64,000 bases of DNA. Source: Paeniglutamicibacter antarcticus. GTDB taxonomy: Bacteria > Actinomycetota > Actinomycetes > Actinomycetales > Micrococcaceae. How positions within the stretch are numbered: the stretch's first letter is position 1; each line of letters opens with the position of its first letter. Where the stretch lies: contig NZ_CZJT01000081.1 of NCBI RefSeq assembly GCF_900010755.1, positions 216,557 to 280,556 on the forward strand, read 5' to 3'. Position numbers and translations under genes: made by a program. Under the pieces are notes generated by a model that was given only the letters and a program-made list of their open reading frames with translations, was not told the DNA's origin and did not search any database. Below, piece by piece: positions 1-8,060 of this stretch.

Positions 1-2
1 TC

Positions 3-2042
3 AAGACATGGATGAGCGACGAAGCGTTGCGTATGGCCGAAGCGATCACTGGGCAAGTCTTGGCCATCCCTGATGGCACTGAAATCAAGGTGCTGGTCAC
101 CGAAGATGGCACTGTTGCGCTGACTCAGGGACAGATTGACGCCATCAAGGGTCAGACGGTTGGCGTGGAAGTTACCGACGAAGGGACGGTTCTAACCACT
201 CAAGGCAAGATCGATGGCGTTACTGATGGTGACGCGAAGATCCTTGTTGGCGAAGACGGAACCGTTTCCATCGTTCAAAGCAAGATCGGTGGCGTGAAAG
301 ACGGATCGGCAACCGTCAACGTGGGCGAGAACGGCGTGAATGCCGTACAAAACGCCATCAATTCCATCAAGGGCAAGTCTGTAACGATCAACGCGACTTA
401 CCAAACCCATGGAACGCCATTCAAGGCGGCACTATCGGTCATGCCTGGTGGCAAGGCTGCCGGCGGGCGAGTCGAAGGGCTTGCGTCCGGCGGCCGGGTT
501 CCTCGCACGGGCCTCGGAACCGACAAGGTCATGGGAGTCAATGCCGATGGCATCCCGCATGTCAGGGTCGACGACCGAGAATGGGTAATCAATCGCAGAT
601 CATCGGATAAGCATGACGGCCTGCTCAAGATGATCAATGAGGATGACCCTCGGGTCCAGCAGCTCAAGAGCATGCTGGGATATGCAAAGGGCGGTCGTGC
701 TGGCGCTGCTGAGAAGAAGGTCACCGGCCTCAAGCGGGCGTACGAGAAGATCGACGGGAAGAAAGATAACCGGCCTCGGAAGCTTGCTGCGAAGTGGGCG
801 TACGAGGACGCGAAGAAGGAACTTGCCGCGATCAAGGCGGGCGACAAGAAAGCCGAAGCCGCCGCCAAGAAGACCGCTTCGGAGCGAAAGAAAGCGGCCG
901 ACAAGGCCGAGGCCGCCCGCAAGAAGGCGGCCGAGGATGAGAAGGCCCGTCAGGGTCGCCTGTCTGATTCGCGCCGGGAGTTGGGTACGGATCTGCGCCG
1001 CGGGAATATCACCGATGCGTTCACGTCAGGATCCGGTCTTGGGCAGATTGACAAGCTCTACGACGCATCCCGGAACAAGGACTATTCGAAGAGCAAGCGG
1101 CAGGGATTGGCTCGGGATGCGAAGGCACTTGAGAAGTCCTTGACGATCCTGACGAAGAAGTCTGAGGGGTTGAAGGTTGCTCTGGAGTCTGCCACGAAGC
1201 AGGCTGATGAGTTGCGTTCGGTTCGGGATTCTGTGGCCGGGGATCTGCGTGGCGAGTTCTCGTTGTCGGGAATGCTTGGCGATGCGCGTAGGGATCTTGG
1301 GGCGGCACCGGTCACGGCTGGCAGTATTGGGCAGCGGGCGAACAAGATGGCCCGCAACATCGAGATCTTCGCGGGCCGGCTGAACAAGCTCCGAAAGATG
1401 GGCTACGGCGAGACGATCATCCAGGAAGTCGCGGGATTGGGCACGACGGACGGCACGATTGTCGCCGGCGTGCTGATGAACGCGACCAAGGGCGAGAAGT
1501 CTTCCATCGTCGGTGCTTACAAGCGCCTGGACACCGCCTCGGGCAAGGCTGGCCAGTACGTCACCGAGTCAATGTACAAGGGCGGGCTGGATGCTGCTGA
1601 CGGGCTCGTGAAGGGGCTTGAAGCGAAGACCAAGACTGTCGAGGATGCTTTCTACCAGCTGGGCAAGAAGGGCGAGAAAGCGTTCCGTAAGTCTTTGGAC
1701 ATGCATTCACCATCGCGCACGCTGGCAATTGCTGGTGGCGATGCGGTGGACGGTTCGGTGCTGGGCGTGGATCGGAACCGGCACAAGCTTGAGTCAGCAA
1801 TGTTTGGGCTCGGGAAGGCTGGTGAGGCTGCGTTCGATATGCAGCCGGCTTTCTCAATCCCGCCATCGGCTGAGGTTGCTCGGTACGCCGCGCAACCGGC
1901 TCATGGTGGCGGCGTGGACACTCAGGCCATCGCCGACGCGGTGGCCGGTGCCATTGCCAGCTACCAGCCCATCGTCAATATCGACGGCCGCAAGTTCTAC
2001 GGTGTGATGCAAGCGGCTAACCAGCAAGCGCGCAGGCGCTAA
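3..2042 (+). CDS. phage tail tape measure protein, C-terminal part
   Basis: The frame is open to the left window edge, so the true start lies upstream; the first in-window ATG is at 12. The protein sets tail length in siphoviruses and is threaded through the tail tube. Counting from that ATG, residues 22-121 hold four imperfect tandem units of about 25 residues, each with a V-x-EDGTV-like strand and an I-x-x-(I/V)-K-(G/D) end. Residues about 225-315 are very rich in Lys, Ala and Glu and should be helical or coiled. The C-terminal part contains an SPSR-type segment (HSPSRTLA) often seen in actinophage tape measure proteins. Its position just before minor tail genes supports the call. The family name is inferred from composition and gene order, since tape measure proteins diverge strongly. 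Confidence 0.8.
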   Translation, partial: KTWMSDEALRMAEAITGQVLAIPDGTEIKVLVTEDGTVALTQGQIDAIKGQTVGVEVTDEGTVLTTQGKIDGVTDGDAKILVGEDGTVSIVQSKIGGVKDGSATVNVGENGVNAVQNAINSIKGKSVTINATYQTHGTPFKAALSVMPGGKAAGGRVEGLASGGRVPRTGLGTDKVMGVNADGIPHVRVDDREWVINRRSSDKHDGLLKMINEDDPRVQQLKSMLGYAKGGRAGAAEKKVTGLKRAYEKIDGKKDNRPRKLAAKWAYEDAKKELAAIKAGDKKAEAAAKKTASERKKAADKAEAARKKAAEDEKARQGRLSDSRRELGTDLRRGNITDAFTSGSGLGQIDKLYDASRNKDYSKSKRQGLARDAKALEKSLTILTKKSEGLKVALESATKQADELRSVRDSVAGDLRGEFSLSGMLGDARRDLGAAPVTAGSIGQRANKMARNIEIFAGRLNKLRKMGYGETIIQEVAGLGTTDGTIVAGVLMNATKGEKSSIVGAYKRLDTASGKAGQYVTESMYKGGLDAADGLVKGLEAKTKTVEDAFYQLGKKGEKAFRKSLDMHSPSRTLAIAGGDAVDGSVLGVDRNRHKLESAMFGLGKAGEAAFDMQPAFSIPPSAEVARYAAQPAHGGGVDTQAIADAVAGAIASYQPIVNIDGRKFYGVMQAANQQARRR

Positions 2043-2048
2043 CAAATC

Positions 2049-2078
2049 GTGTGGCGGGCCATTCGTGGCCCGCAACAC
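2049..2078. promoter_or_regulatory. intergenic hairpin with TTCG tetraloop
   Basis: Perfect 8-bp arms 2054-2061 and 2066-2073 enclose a TTCG loop, and after one mismatch four more pairs extend the stem. It lies between the tape measure stop and the AGGAGG ribosome site of the next gene, with no T-run. It may be an RNA-stabilising or processing hairpin rather than a terminator. Confidence 0.6.
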
Positions 2079-2098
2079 TCATGCCCTAGGAGGCTTCA

Positions 2099-2935
2099 TT
2101 GTCGGTTTACTTGGGCCAACTCGGGCGGATGGCTGAACTCAAATGCCCGTCCTCGCAGCAGGTGCAGGCCGAGGATCTAACATCGTTCGGCACCACGCTG
2201 GGCGGCCGTCGCAAGGCGCAAGTGGTCCCGGGATCACCGAGCCGTACGTGGTCTGCCCAGCTCTCGGATGCTTCCACCCCGGATCAGGTGGGTGCGGTCA
2301 TGGCGTTCATCAACGGCGAGTGGGGCAACGGCCCGTTCATCTGGGTCTCGGCCGATGCGCCGGGGACCAACATGCTTTCCCCGCGGGTGTCGGCATGCGA
2401 CCCCGCCGAGAAGTGGGGCGTTGTCAGCATGGGTGCACCCTTGCTGGTGGGCGGGGCGTGGGCGGGGCGTTCGTATGTGGCGAACGGTTCCCCGAACATC
2501 TTCTTCGGCACCCAGGGCCCGGGCGCTTCGGCTCCCGGTGAGCAGGTTCCAGTGCTCCCTGGGCAGCCGGTGACGGGGTCGGTCCATCTGGTGGGGGCGG
2601 GTGGCTATTGCCGGATCGCGTTCTACACTGCCGCGGATGCGCTGATCTCCCAGTTCAATTCGACGGTGCTCGGGAACGCGGGCACGGCCACCCGGTCATG
2701 GGTGACGGCACTGGCTCCGGCGAATGCTGTCTCGTGCCGAGTGCTGGCCATCGGCGCCACGCAGGCGGCACGCCCGGCCCTTACTTGGTCTGACGCCCTC
2801 CTGCCGTGGGCGGACGGGCAGGGCTGCCCCAAGGCAGTCATCCACGGCGCATCCCGCGACCTGGTCATGGCCTCCCGCGATCCCCGCGGCGGCCGGTACT
2901 CAAATCTTGGATTCACGGTTACGGAGGTGGGCTAA
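2099..2935 (+). CDS. phage minor tail protein (distal tail type)
   Basis: A 278-residue structural protein. The start is TTG at 2099, chosen because AGGAGG sits a few bases upstream. The N-terminal 85 residues (tail surface, WSAQLSDASTPDQV, FINGEWGNGPFIWV) look like the module that opens many actinophage distal tail proteins. The middle (about residues 130-230) is Gly/Ala-rich beta sequence resembling a carbohydrate-binding jelly roll, and the C terminus returns to the tail domain. It sits directly after the tape measure gene, where distal tail proteins are normally encoded, and its stop abuts the next start. Function is inferred from order and composition; no catalytic motif is visible. Confidence 0.7.
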   Translation: MSVYLGQLGRMAELKCPSSQQVQAEDLTSFGTTLGGRRKAQVVPGSPSRTWSAQLSDASTPDQVGAVMAFINGEWGNGPFIWVSADAPGTNMLSPRVSACDPAEKWGVVSMGAPLLVGGAWAGRSYVANGSPNIFFGTQGPGASAPGEQVPVLPGQPVTGSVHLVGAGGYCRIAFYTAADALISQFNSTVLGNAGTATRSWVTALAPANAVSCRVLAIGATQAARPALTWSDALLPWADGQGCPKAVIHGASRDLVMASRDPRGGRYSNLGFTVTEVG

Positions 2936-5161
2936 ATGCAGGCAGGAACACTCGTTGATTCCGATGTGAAGGCGTACACCTCCCGCGTGCTGGTGAACGG
3001 TGTCCAGCGTCCGCACAAGAAATGGTCCGTGGACCGGGAGCTGTCCGGCGACCTGCCCGCGCAGGTGGTCTCCGTCTCGGGCATCACGCAGGCCACTGGG
3101 ACCATTGAGTGGGCGGCCGAGTCCAACCTTGACGACGGGTCATCCAACCCGTGGAACAAGTCCACTGGTTGGATCCCGTCCAAGGGTGACCGGGTGGAGA
3201 TCTTCGCGGGCGACGGGACGACGGAGTGGAAGCAGTTTCACGGCGTCATTGACCGTACCACCGGAAGCATCGGCGGCGGCTTCCAATCCACGCTCATTGA
3301 CGACTATGACAAGCTGTCCGTCCCTGTTTCCCACGCGGCAATGCTGCGGGTCATGCCACCACTGGCATCGGACGGTTCGGAGCCGTACCGATCGGCAGGG
3401 CTTCACCCGCTCTACTATGTGGATCGGGCGCTACGGACGGCGGGCTTCTATTGCACGCCGCGCCGCGAGAACGATGCCGCACTTTATGTTCCGTTGCAGG
3501 GTTCCCGCTGGCCGCACTACGGCAACCTGAAATCGTCTACCGATTTCGCCAACACGGTCACGCCGTGGGGGCTGGGTGCGAGGGATGGCACGGCTTCATG
3601 GCTGCCCGCCTCCACTAAGACGATGAGTGCTGCCACGCAACTGACGCTGATGGTTGCGCCCGGACACGCTTCCACCACTGATGTGTTCCTGGACTATGGC
3701 AGCGCGACCGACCACTTACGGCTTTCCGTGAACAGCGCCCGTGTCGCCATCTCCCTGAAGAACGGGGCGGAAGTCTGCCGGGTCAGCCTCGGCGCGGCAA
3801 CACTGGTGAGCATGCTCGCCAAAGGCGGCGCGATCACCCTGCGCACCGAGCTCGGTGCGGAAGCATCCGGGGCGTTCACCGCATCCGGATCCGCAATGTC
3901 ACTTGTGCGGCTAAGCGCCGGCGCGAACTCTAGCGTCGCGGGCTTGCAGGTCAGCCACCCTGCCATCGCCTCACACGACCACTTTTCCACTCGCTGGATC
4001 CCGTCCGCCGTGCTGGACACAACCAGCTTGCAACTCGCAGGAATCTTGGACGCCGCACCCGTTATTGAGGGGGGGCGCGCCGATGACCTGCTGGACGAAA
4101 TCAACGGTTCCGTACTCGCGGGCATGTGGATTGACGAGTTGGGCGTTATGCGCTGGGCGTCATCAGACACCCTGCGGGGCAAGGCGACCGCTCGCACAGT
4201 CACCACGCTGAACGACATCCTGTCCCTGGACTGGGAAGACGGACTACTCGCCTCGGCGTCCAGCGTTCGGGTAACCGGACGAAAGCCTGCCATCACCAAG
4301 GGCCGCTGGAAGAACCTCGTGCTGGCTCGTGGCGGCGGCGACACGATGAAGTCCGGCGACGAACTCACCATCGTGCTGGAGCCCGAATCTGATGAGGACT
4401 GGATCAACCCCTCGGGAGACTTCATCGAAGTTGGCGGATCCGGCGGGATCTGGGGGTCGTACAACAACCCTTCCTACTCAGCCACGGGACTGTACTACTC
4501 GGCGGACGGCGGAACAACGACCGTTGCCGGCCTGACTTGCACGATCACCACGCAATCCGTGGGCCTGCAAAAGTTCCTGGTCAAGTACATGGCCGGAACG
4601 TGGCCCTCGGATGTGGAGGGGGTCGTGGCCACCTCGCCCACCGCCGCCACCCTGTGGCCGAAGAACCGCAACCAGGACCTTCCCCGGCTTGTGGGTCGCG
4701 GGAAAGTTCAGTGGATGGATGAGGAAGTCACCGCGACGGGTGCTGGCGGTCCTGGTCCGGCGCTTGTGCATGACGCGGGATACTGGGCCAACCGCACGGA
4801 TAGCACCGAAATGTTGGACCGGTACGCGTCCTACTTGCAGTCTCAGACCGCAACGCCGAAGCCAACGATCACAGGGTTGGAGATTGTTTACGATCCGCGG
4901 TTGCAGCTCGGGGACGTGATCACCATCGACTCCCCGGATCTCATGGGCATCAACATCACCGCGCTCATCGTGGGGATCAGCAACAGTACTGGCGGAACGT
5001 TCGCCCAGTCGCTATCCGTGCGGATCATCACGGCGACCTCCACGTTCCAGACCTTCGCGGAGTTCAACGCGGCCATGCCCGGCTCCAAGGTGACGTTCCA
5101 GCAATGGGACGCGCTGGGCCCGAAGCCGCAAACGTTCGCCGGTTTCAACACCAACATCTAA
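2936..5161 (+). CDS. phage minor tail protein (baseplate hub-like)
   Basis: A 741-residue protein whose ATG directly follows the TAA of the preceding gene, so the two are probably translationally coupled. The N-terminal 130 residues resemble the first domain of siphovirus tail hub or tail-associated proteins (KKWSVDRELSGDLPAQVV, a W-x-P-x-KGDRVEIFAG strand, then FHGVIDRT). Residues about 200-350 are a beta-rich insert similar to lectin-like folds. The C-terminal half (QLGDVITIDSPDLMG) is typical of a hub domain that contacts the fibre. No lytic motif is seen. It is placed between the distal tail gene and the fibre gene in the late operon. Confidence 0.7.
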   Translation: MQAGTLVDSDVKAYTSRVLVNGVQRPHKKWSVDRELSGDLPAQVVSVSGITQATGTIEWAAESNLDDGSSNPWNKSTGWIPSKGDRVEIFAGDGTTEWKQFHGVIDRTTGSIGGGFQSTLIDDYDKLSVPVSHAAMLRVMPPLASDGSEPYRSAGLHPLYYVDRALRTAGFYCTPRRENDAALYVPLQGSRWPHYGNLKSSTDFANTVTPWGLGARDGTASWLPASTKTMSAATQLTLMVAPGHASTTDVFLDYGSATDHLRLSVNSARVAISLKNGAEVCRVSLGAATLVSMLAKGGAITLRTELGAEASGAFTASGSAMSLVRLSAGANSSVAGLQVSHPAIASHDHFSTRWIPSAVLDTTSLQLAGILDAAPVIEGGRADDLLDEINGSVLAGMWIDELGVMRWASSDTLRGKATARTVTTLNDILSLDWEDGLLASASSVRVTGRKPAITKGRWKNLVLARGGGDTMKSGDELTIVLEPESDEDWINPSGDFIEVGGSGGIWGSYNNPSYSATGLYYSADGGTTTVAGLTCTITTQSVGLQKFLVKYMAGTWPSDVEGVVATSPTAATLWPKNRNQDLPRLVGRGKVQWMDEEVTATGAGGPGPALVHDAGYWANRTDSTEMLDRYASYLQSQTATPKPTITGLEIVYDPRLQLGDVITIDSPDLMGINITALIVGISNSTGGTFAQSLSVRIITATSTFQTFAEFNAAMPGSKVTFQQWDALGPKPQTFAGFNTNI

Positions 5162-5173
5162 CCGCATCCACGG

Positions 5174-5202
5174 ATACCCCCTGCCGAATGGTGAGGGGGT
5201 AT
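5174..5202. promoter_or_regulatory. intergenic hairpin in tail operon
   Basis: Arms 5174-5181 (ATACCCCC) and 5195-5202 (GGGGGTAT) form a perfect 8-bp stem with a 13-base loop, followed by CCCAAGGAGGCACCC and the TTG start of the fibre gene. There is no strong T-run, so readthrough into the fibre gene is expected. Confidence 0.55.
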
Positions 5203-5225
5203 TCGTCCTGCCCAAGGAGGCACCC

Positions 5226-7109
5226 TTGCCCGACTACACACCCAATGGGCTCCTGTTCCCCGCGTCCGGTGACGACATCAAGAACACCACATCGGCCTCC
5301 GCGCTGGCCGACCTGCTCAAGGCCATGGCCTTCTCTGCGGACCTGGCACTGACCAAAGAAGCGGACGCCCGCACCCGCGGCACCCAGCTCACCACCGAGC
5401 ACCTTGACACGATCACCGCGCCGGGGAACTACTGGGTCCGCACTAATGCCGAAGCGGTGCCAGAGAAGGGTTGGCCGTTCCCTGCCTACGGGAATGTGCG
5501 GGTTCTTCCTGAATCTGCGAATGATGCCAACATTACGCAGATAGTCATACCGTCTCAGCGGTGGGCCACGGGGTGGGCTATGCGTTCCCGGTATAACACT
5601 GTCTGGGGCGCTTGGGCGTTCTTCCGTCCATCCGATGCGGTGGCGGCCGATGCGGTGGCGGCGGCCAAGGCGTCTATTTCCGCGACCCCGGGCGGTTCCG
5701 GGTTCAAGGTCGTCCCGTTGGCTCTGACGTTGGGGCAGACGGGTGCAGATGCGCCGACTACCCGGTGTGTTCGATTCCCCTTGACTTTCGCAGCCCCTAT
5801 TCCGCGGTTCCGCGTGCACATCCGCAACTGGAATCCGCGACTAGGGCTCATCCGAACAGGCGCCGTGAACTTCACTGGCCTGTGGCTGGGCAAGCATGCG
5901 GGCAATGGAGCATTTACCGCAGCACCGACACAGCTACGTGGAGGATTCGCTACCCCGGAAGACGGTTCCGAGTGGGTGTCAGCATGGTTCAATTCGCCCA
6001 TTGGCCAAGGTGATTACCTGCTGTCCTACGGGTACACCGCACCAGCAGCGCCTTATGCACTGGTGGGTGGCTCGTGGCAGTCCGCGACACCGGCCGACGC
6101 GGCATTGACCGCACCAACGGTGACCCGCGCTATCTCGGCAGGGTTCGATGTGTGGATTGAAGCTGAAACCCCGGCAACCACCCCGGTCGTGGGCATGCTG
6201 GGCGACTCCCTGTCGTGCGGTGTTGGGGCGACGCTTCCTGTCTACGATTCGGTGATCAGTCAGTACGCCCGCAAGACCGGCGCACTGCCATACCACTTGG
6301 CCGCATCCGGTGATTCGATGAGCGGGATGATTGCAGTCAACCCGGGCAAGGTGACCCGCTGGGCCAACTTGGCTAAGCCTGATTCGATTCTCTGGGGGCT
6401 GGGGTCAAATGACTTGGCCGATGCTACCGACCTAGCGACCATGCAGGCCCGGTTCCTCGCCCTGTTGCCGACTATCCAAGGAATCAGCCCAAACATCTAC
6501 CTCGCGGACATTATGCCGCGTGATGGATGGGCTCCGGGCAGCGTCAACGAGACGGTGCGCCGCCTGTACAACAACTGGCTACGCACATTGCCCGGTGGTG
6601 CTCGCGACGTGTTTGCATTCGCCACATCCATCAGTACCGATGATGAGACGATCACGCCAGCCTACAACGCAGACGGAACGCACCTGAACACCTTGGGTTA
6701 CACCAAGAACATGGAAGCCCTCGTGCGTCCACTGTCGGCAAGTCCTACGCGGGATACGGGCGTGCAGGACATCACTTCGCTGGTTGCCGCAGGCTCCATC
6801 TCATCAGGCACAATAACGTTCCAACATAAAAACGGGTGGAACGCAATCACCATGAACAACGTCAAGCTCGCCAAATCCGGAACCGTGAACTTGCTCCCGA
6901 ACAATAGCCCTTCTCTGAAGCCTTGGGCTCCCGGTGTTGATGGAATCAATGCTGGAGAGGTCAACGAGAATCTAGCCCTTGGATCAGCCGGGACGGACTC
7001 GCGCCGACTCAACCTGAACTACACCGGGGGCATGAGCGTCTATGGCGGGGTCACTGATGACGTGGTAAACGGAACACTAATCTGGCCCATGAACCGGACC
7101 CTGCCATAG
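5226..7109 (+). CDS. phage tail fibre with SGNH-hydrolase domain
   Basis: A 627-residue protein starting at TTG 5226 behind AAGGAGG. The first 90 residues resemble a prophage fibre N terminus. Residues about 95-130 (WVRTNAEAVPEKGWPF, ending in WGAWAFFR) match the repeat type that ends many fibre tips. Residues about 320-500 form an SGNH (GDSL) esterase domain: block I is GDSLSCGVG with the predicted nucleophile Ser at about 327, block III is GSND at about 394-397, and block V is DGTHLN at about 482-487 with catalytic Asp and His. The enzyme may deacetylate or de-esterify a host surface glycan during adsorption (inference). The C-terminal 125 residues are Ser/Asn-rich beta sequence ending in WPMNRTLP, a tail that recurs as a relic at 12053-12109. 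Confidence 0.8.
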   Translation: MPDYTPNGLLFPASGDDIKNTTSASALADLLKAMAFSADLALTKEADARTRGTQLTTEHLDTITAPGNYWVRTNAEAVPEKGWPFPAYGNVRVLPESANDANITQIVIPSQRWATGWAMRSRYNTVWGAWAFFRPSDAVAADAVAAAKASISATPGGSGFKVVPLALTLGQTGADAPTTRCVRFPLTFAAPIPRFRVHIRNWNPRLGLIRTGAVNFTGLWLGKHAGNGAFTAAPTQLRGGFATPEDGSEWVSAWFNSPIGQGDYLLSYGYTAPAAPYALVGGSWQSATPADAALTAPTVTRAISAGFDVWIEAETPATTPVVGMLGDSLSCGVGATLPVYDSVISQYARKTGALPYHLAASGDSMSGMIAVNPGKVTRWANLAKPDSILWGLGSNDLADATDLATMQARFLALLPTIQGISPNIYLADIMPRDGWAPGSVNETVRRLYNNWLRTLPGGARDVFAFATSISTDDETITPAYNADGTHLNTLGYTKNMEALVRPLSASPTRDTGVQDITSLVAAGSISSGTITFQHKNGWNAITMNNVKLAKSGTVNLLPNNSPSLKPWAPGVDGINAGEVNENLALGSAGTDSRRLNLNYTGGMSVYGGVTDDVVNGTLIWPMNRTLP

Positions 7110-7130
7110 CCGGCAAATAGCCCAACCCAA

Positions 7131-7171
7131 GCGCCCCGTGTGGAGGCGCATTTTTTATGCCCTCCACACGG
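7131..7171. terminator. overlapping terminator and anti-terminator hairpins
   Basis: A GCGCC/GGCGC stem (7131-7135 with 7145-7149) followed by TTTTTT at 7151-7156 looks like an intrinsic terminator after the fibre gene. An alternative 11-bp perfect stem pairs 7136-7146 with 7161-7171 and is mutually exclusive with the first, so the two could compete. The second stem also lies just upstream of the next gene's translation start region. Confidence 0.6.
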
Positions 7172-7223
7172 AGCCCAATTCCTCCCGAAAGGCACCCATG
7201 CCCGAATCCAAGGCGGTGACTCG

Positions 7224-7499
7224 ATGCTCGCAGAAATCCCCTGGCAATCCCTCGGAGGGCTAACCCCGTACGGACTCCTCATGCTCGCCATCTGGCTGAT
7301 TCTTACTGGCCGTCTCGTTCCGAAGAACATCTACGACGTAATGGTGAAAGCCAAAGAGCATTGGCGGGATGCGGCGGAAACGTTGAAAGAAACCAATGCG
7401 GTCCAGGCTCGCACCATCGAGAAGCAAACGATGGTCGGTGAGTCCGTCATCAAGGTCATGGGTGCCGTTCAGGATGCGCGGGACGGTGATGGCTCATGA
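7224..7499 (+). CDS. small phage membrane protein
   Basis: A 91-residue protein. ATG 7224 is preferred over an upstream in-frame ATG at 7140 that lies inside the terminator hairpin; an AAGGCGG sequence sits before 7224. One hydrophobic segment (LTPYGLLMLAIWLILTGRLV, about residues 12-31) is predicted to span the membrane, followed by a charged helix with KAKEHWRDAAETLKET. Its stop overlaps the next start as ATGA, indicating coupling. The place between fibre and endolysin genes and the single-span layout suit a lysis accessory protein or holin-like protein, but no family was recognised. Confidence 0.65.
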   Translation: MLAEIPWQSLGGLTPYGLLMLAIWLILTGRLVPKNIYDVMVKAKEHWRDAAETLKETNAVQARTIEKQTMVGESVIKVMGAVQDARDGDGS

Positions 7500-7699
7500 G
7501 GTGGATGCGCCGTTTCCGGCCGTGCCCGGATGATGCGAAGGACGCGTTGGCGGCAAAGATCGAAGCACGGGTTGACCACAAGGCCGCGTTAGATCGATAT
7601 GCGGACGCCGAGAAGCAATCAGTGAAGCTTGAGCAGATCAATCACCGCAACCATTTCAGCGAGAGCCTGTCCAAGGCATTCCGGGAAAGGCCCCTATGA
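7496..7699 (+). CDS. small phage protein, unknown function
   Basis: A 67-residue, strongly charged protein starting at ATG 7496, four bases inside the previous gene. It opens with MRWMRRFRPCPD and continues as a likely amphipathic helix (DAKDALAAKIEARVDHKAALDRY). It ends four bases into the next gene (ATGA overlap). The tight overlap on both sides is the main evidence that it is real. No family was recognised; similar small charged proteins are common beside lysis genes of actinophages. Confidence 0.6.
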   Translation: MRWMRRFRPCPDDAKDALAAKIEARVDHKAALDRYADAEKQSVKLEQINHRNHFSESLSKAFRERPL

Positions 7700-7992
7700 C
7701 TATCCAGCCCTTGACCGGGATCCTGATACTGCTGATGTGCCTATCTACCGTTGGCGTGATGATCGGCTGGCATGTGATCACTCGGGGGGTGTGGCGGCAG
7801 CACGCGGCTGGACGCGCACTCATGGGATTGCTGGCCACCCAGTCGGCAATCACCGGCCTGGCGACCGCGAGCAGTTTCTTCCCGGAGTTCCCCGGCCGCG
7901 CACACGTCTACCTCACGCTCTACGTCCTGCTCATCGGGTCCGTCTGGTGGATCGGCTGGACCATCTTCCGAGAGCAACACCGCAAACGCTAA
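7696..7992 (+). CDS. small phage membrane protein, three predicted spans
   Basis: A 98-residue protein that overlaps the previous gene by four bases. Three hydrophobic stretches are visible: about residues 5-25 (GILILLMCLSTVGVMIGWHV), 42-62 (ALMGLLATQSAITGLATASS) and 70-90 (VYLTLYVLLIGSVWWIGWTI). The C terminus is basic. A multi-span protein of this size beside the endolysin could be a holin or antiholin, but the later gene at 8971 is the better holin candidate. No start ambiguity is seen. Confidence 0.65.
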   Translation: MTIQPLTGILILLMCLSTVGVMIGWHVITRGVWRQHAAGRALMGLLATQSAITGLATASSFFPEFPGRAHVYLTLYVLLIGSVWWIGWTIFREQHRKR

Positions 7993-8015
7993 ACCACCAA
8001 TCACTCGCAAACCCA

Positions 8016-8041
8016 AGCACCCGCACACCGGGTGCTTTTTT
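8016..8041 (+). terminator. intrinsic terminator before endolysin
   Basis: A perfect 8-bp stem AGCACCCG/CGGGTGCT (8016-8023 with 8029-8036) with a CACAC loop is followed by a T-run at 8037-8041. It is immediately upstream of the ribosome site of the endolysin gene, so it may meter expression of that gene. Confidence 0.75.
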
Positions 8042-8060
8042 CATGCCCTGGAGGCACCCA

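Noticed and set aside
398..922. 174-codon minus-strand frame inside the tape measure gene
   Set aside because: Alanine- and serine-rich mirror of the Lys/Ala-rich coil on the plus strand; no ribosome site or context.
7199..7264. 21-codon frame starting at the ATG after CGAAAGGCACCC
   Set aside because: Good ribosome site, but the frame closes quickly and overlaps the more convincing gene at 7224; a leader peptide cannot be excluded.
7629..8060. Upstream extension of the endolysin frame to ATG 7629
   Set aside because: It runs through two other genes and a terminator and has no similarity to lysins; the ribosome site supports ATG 8061.
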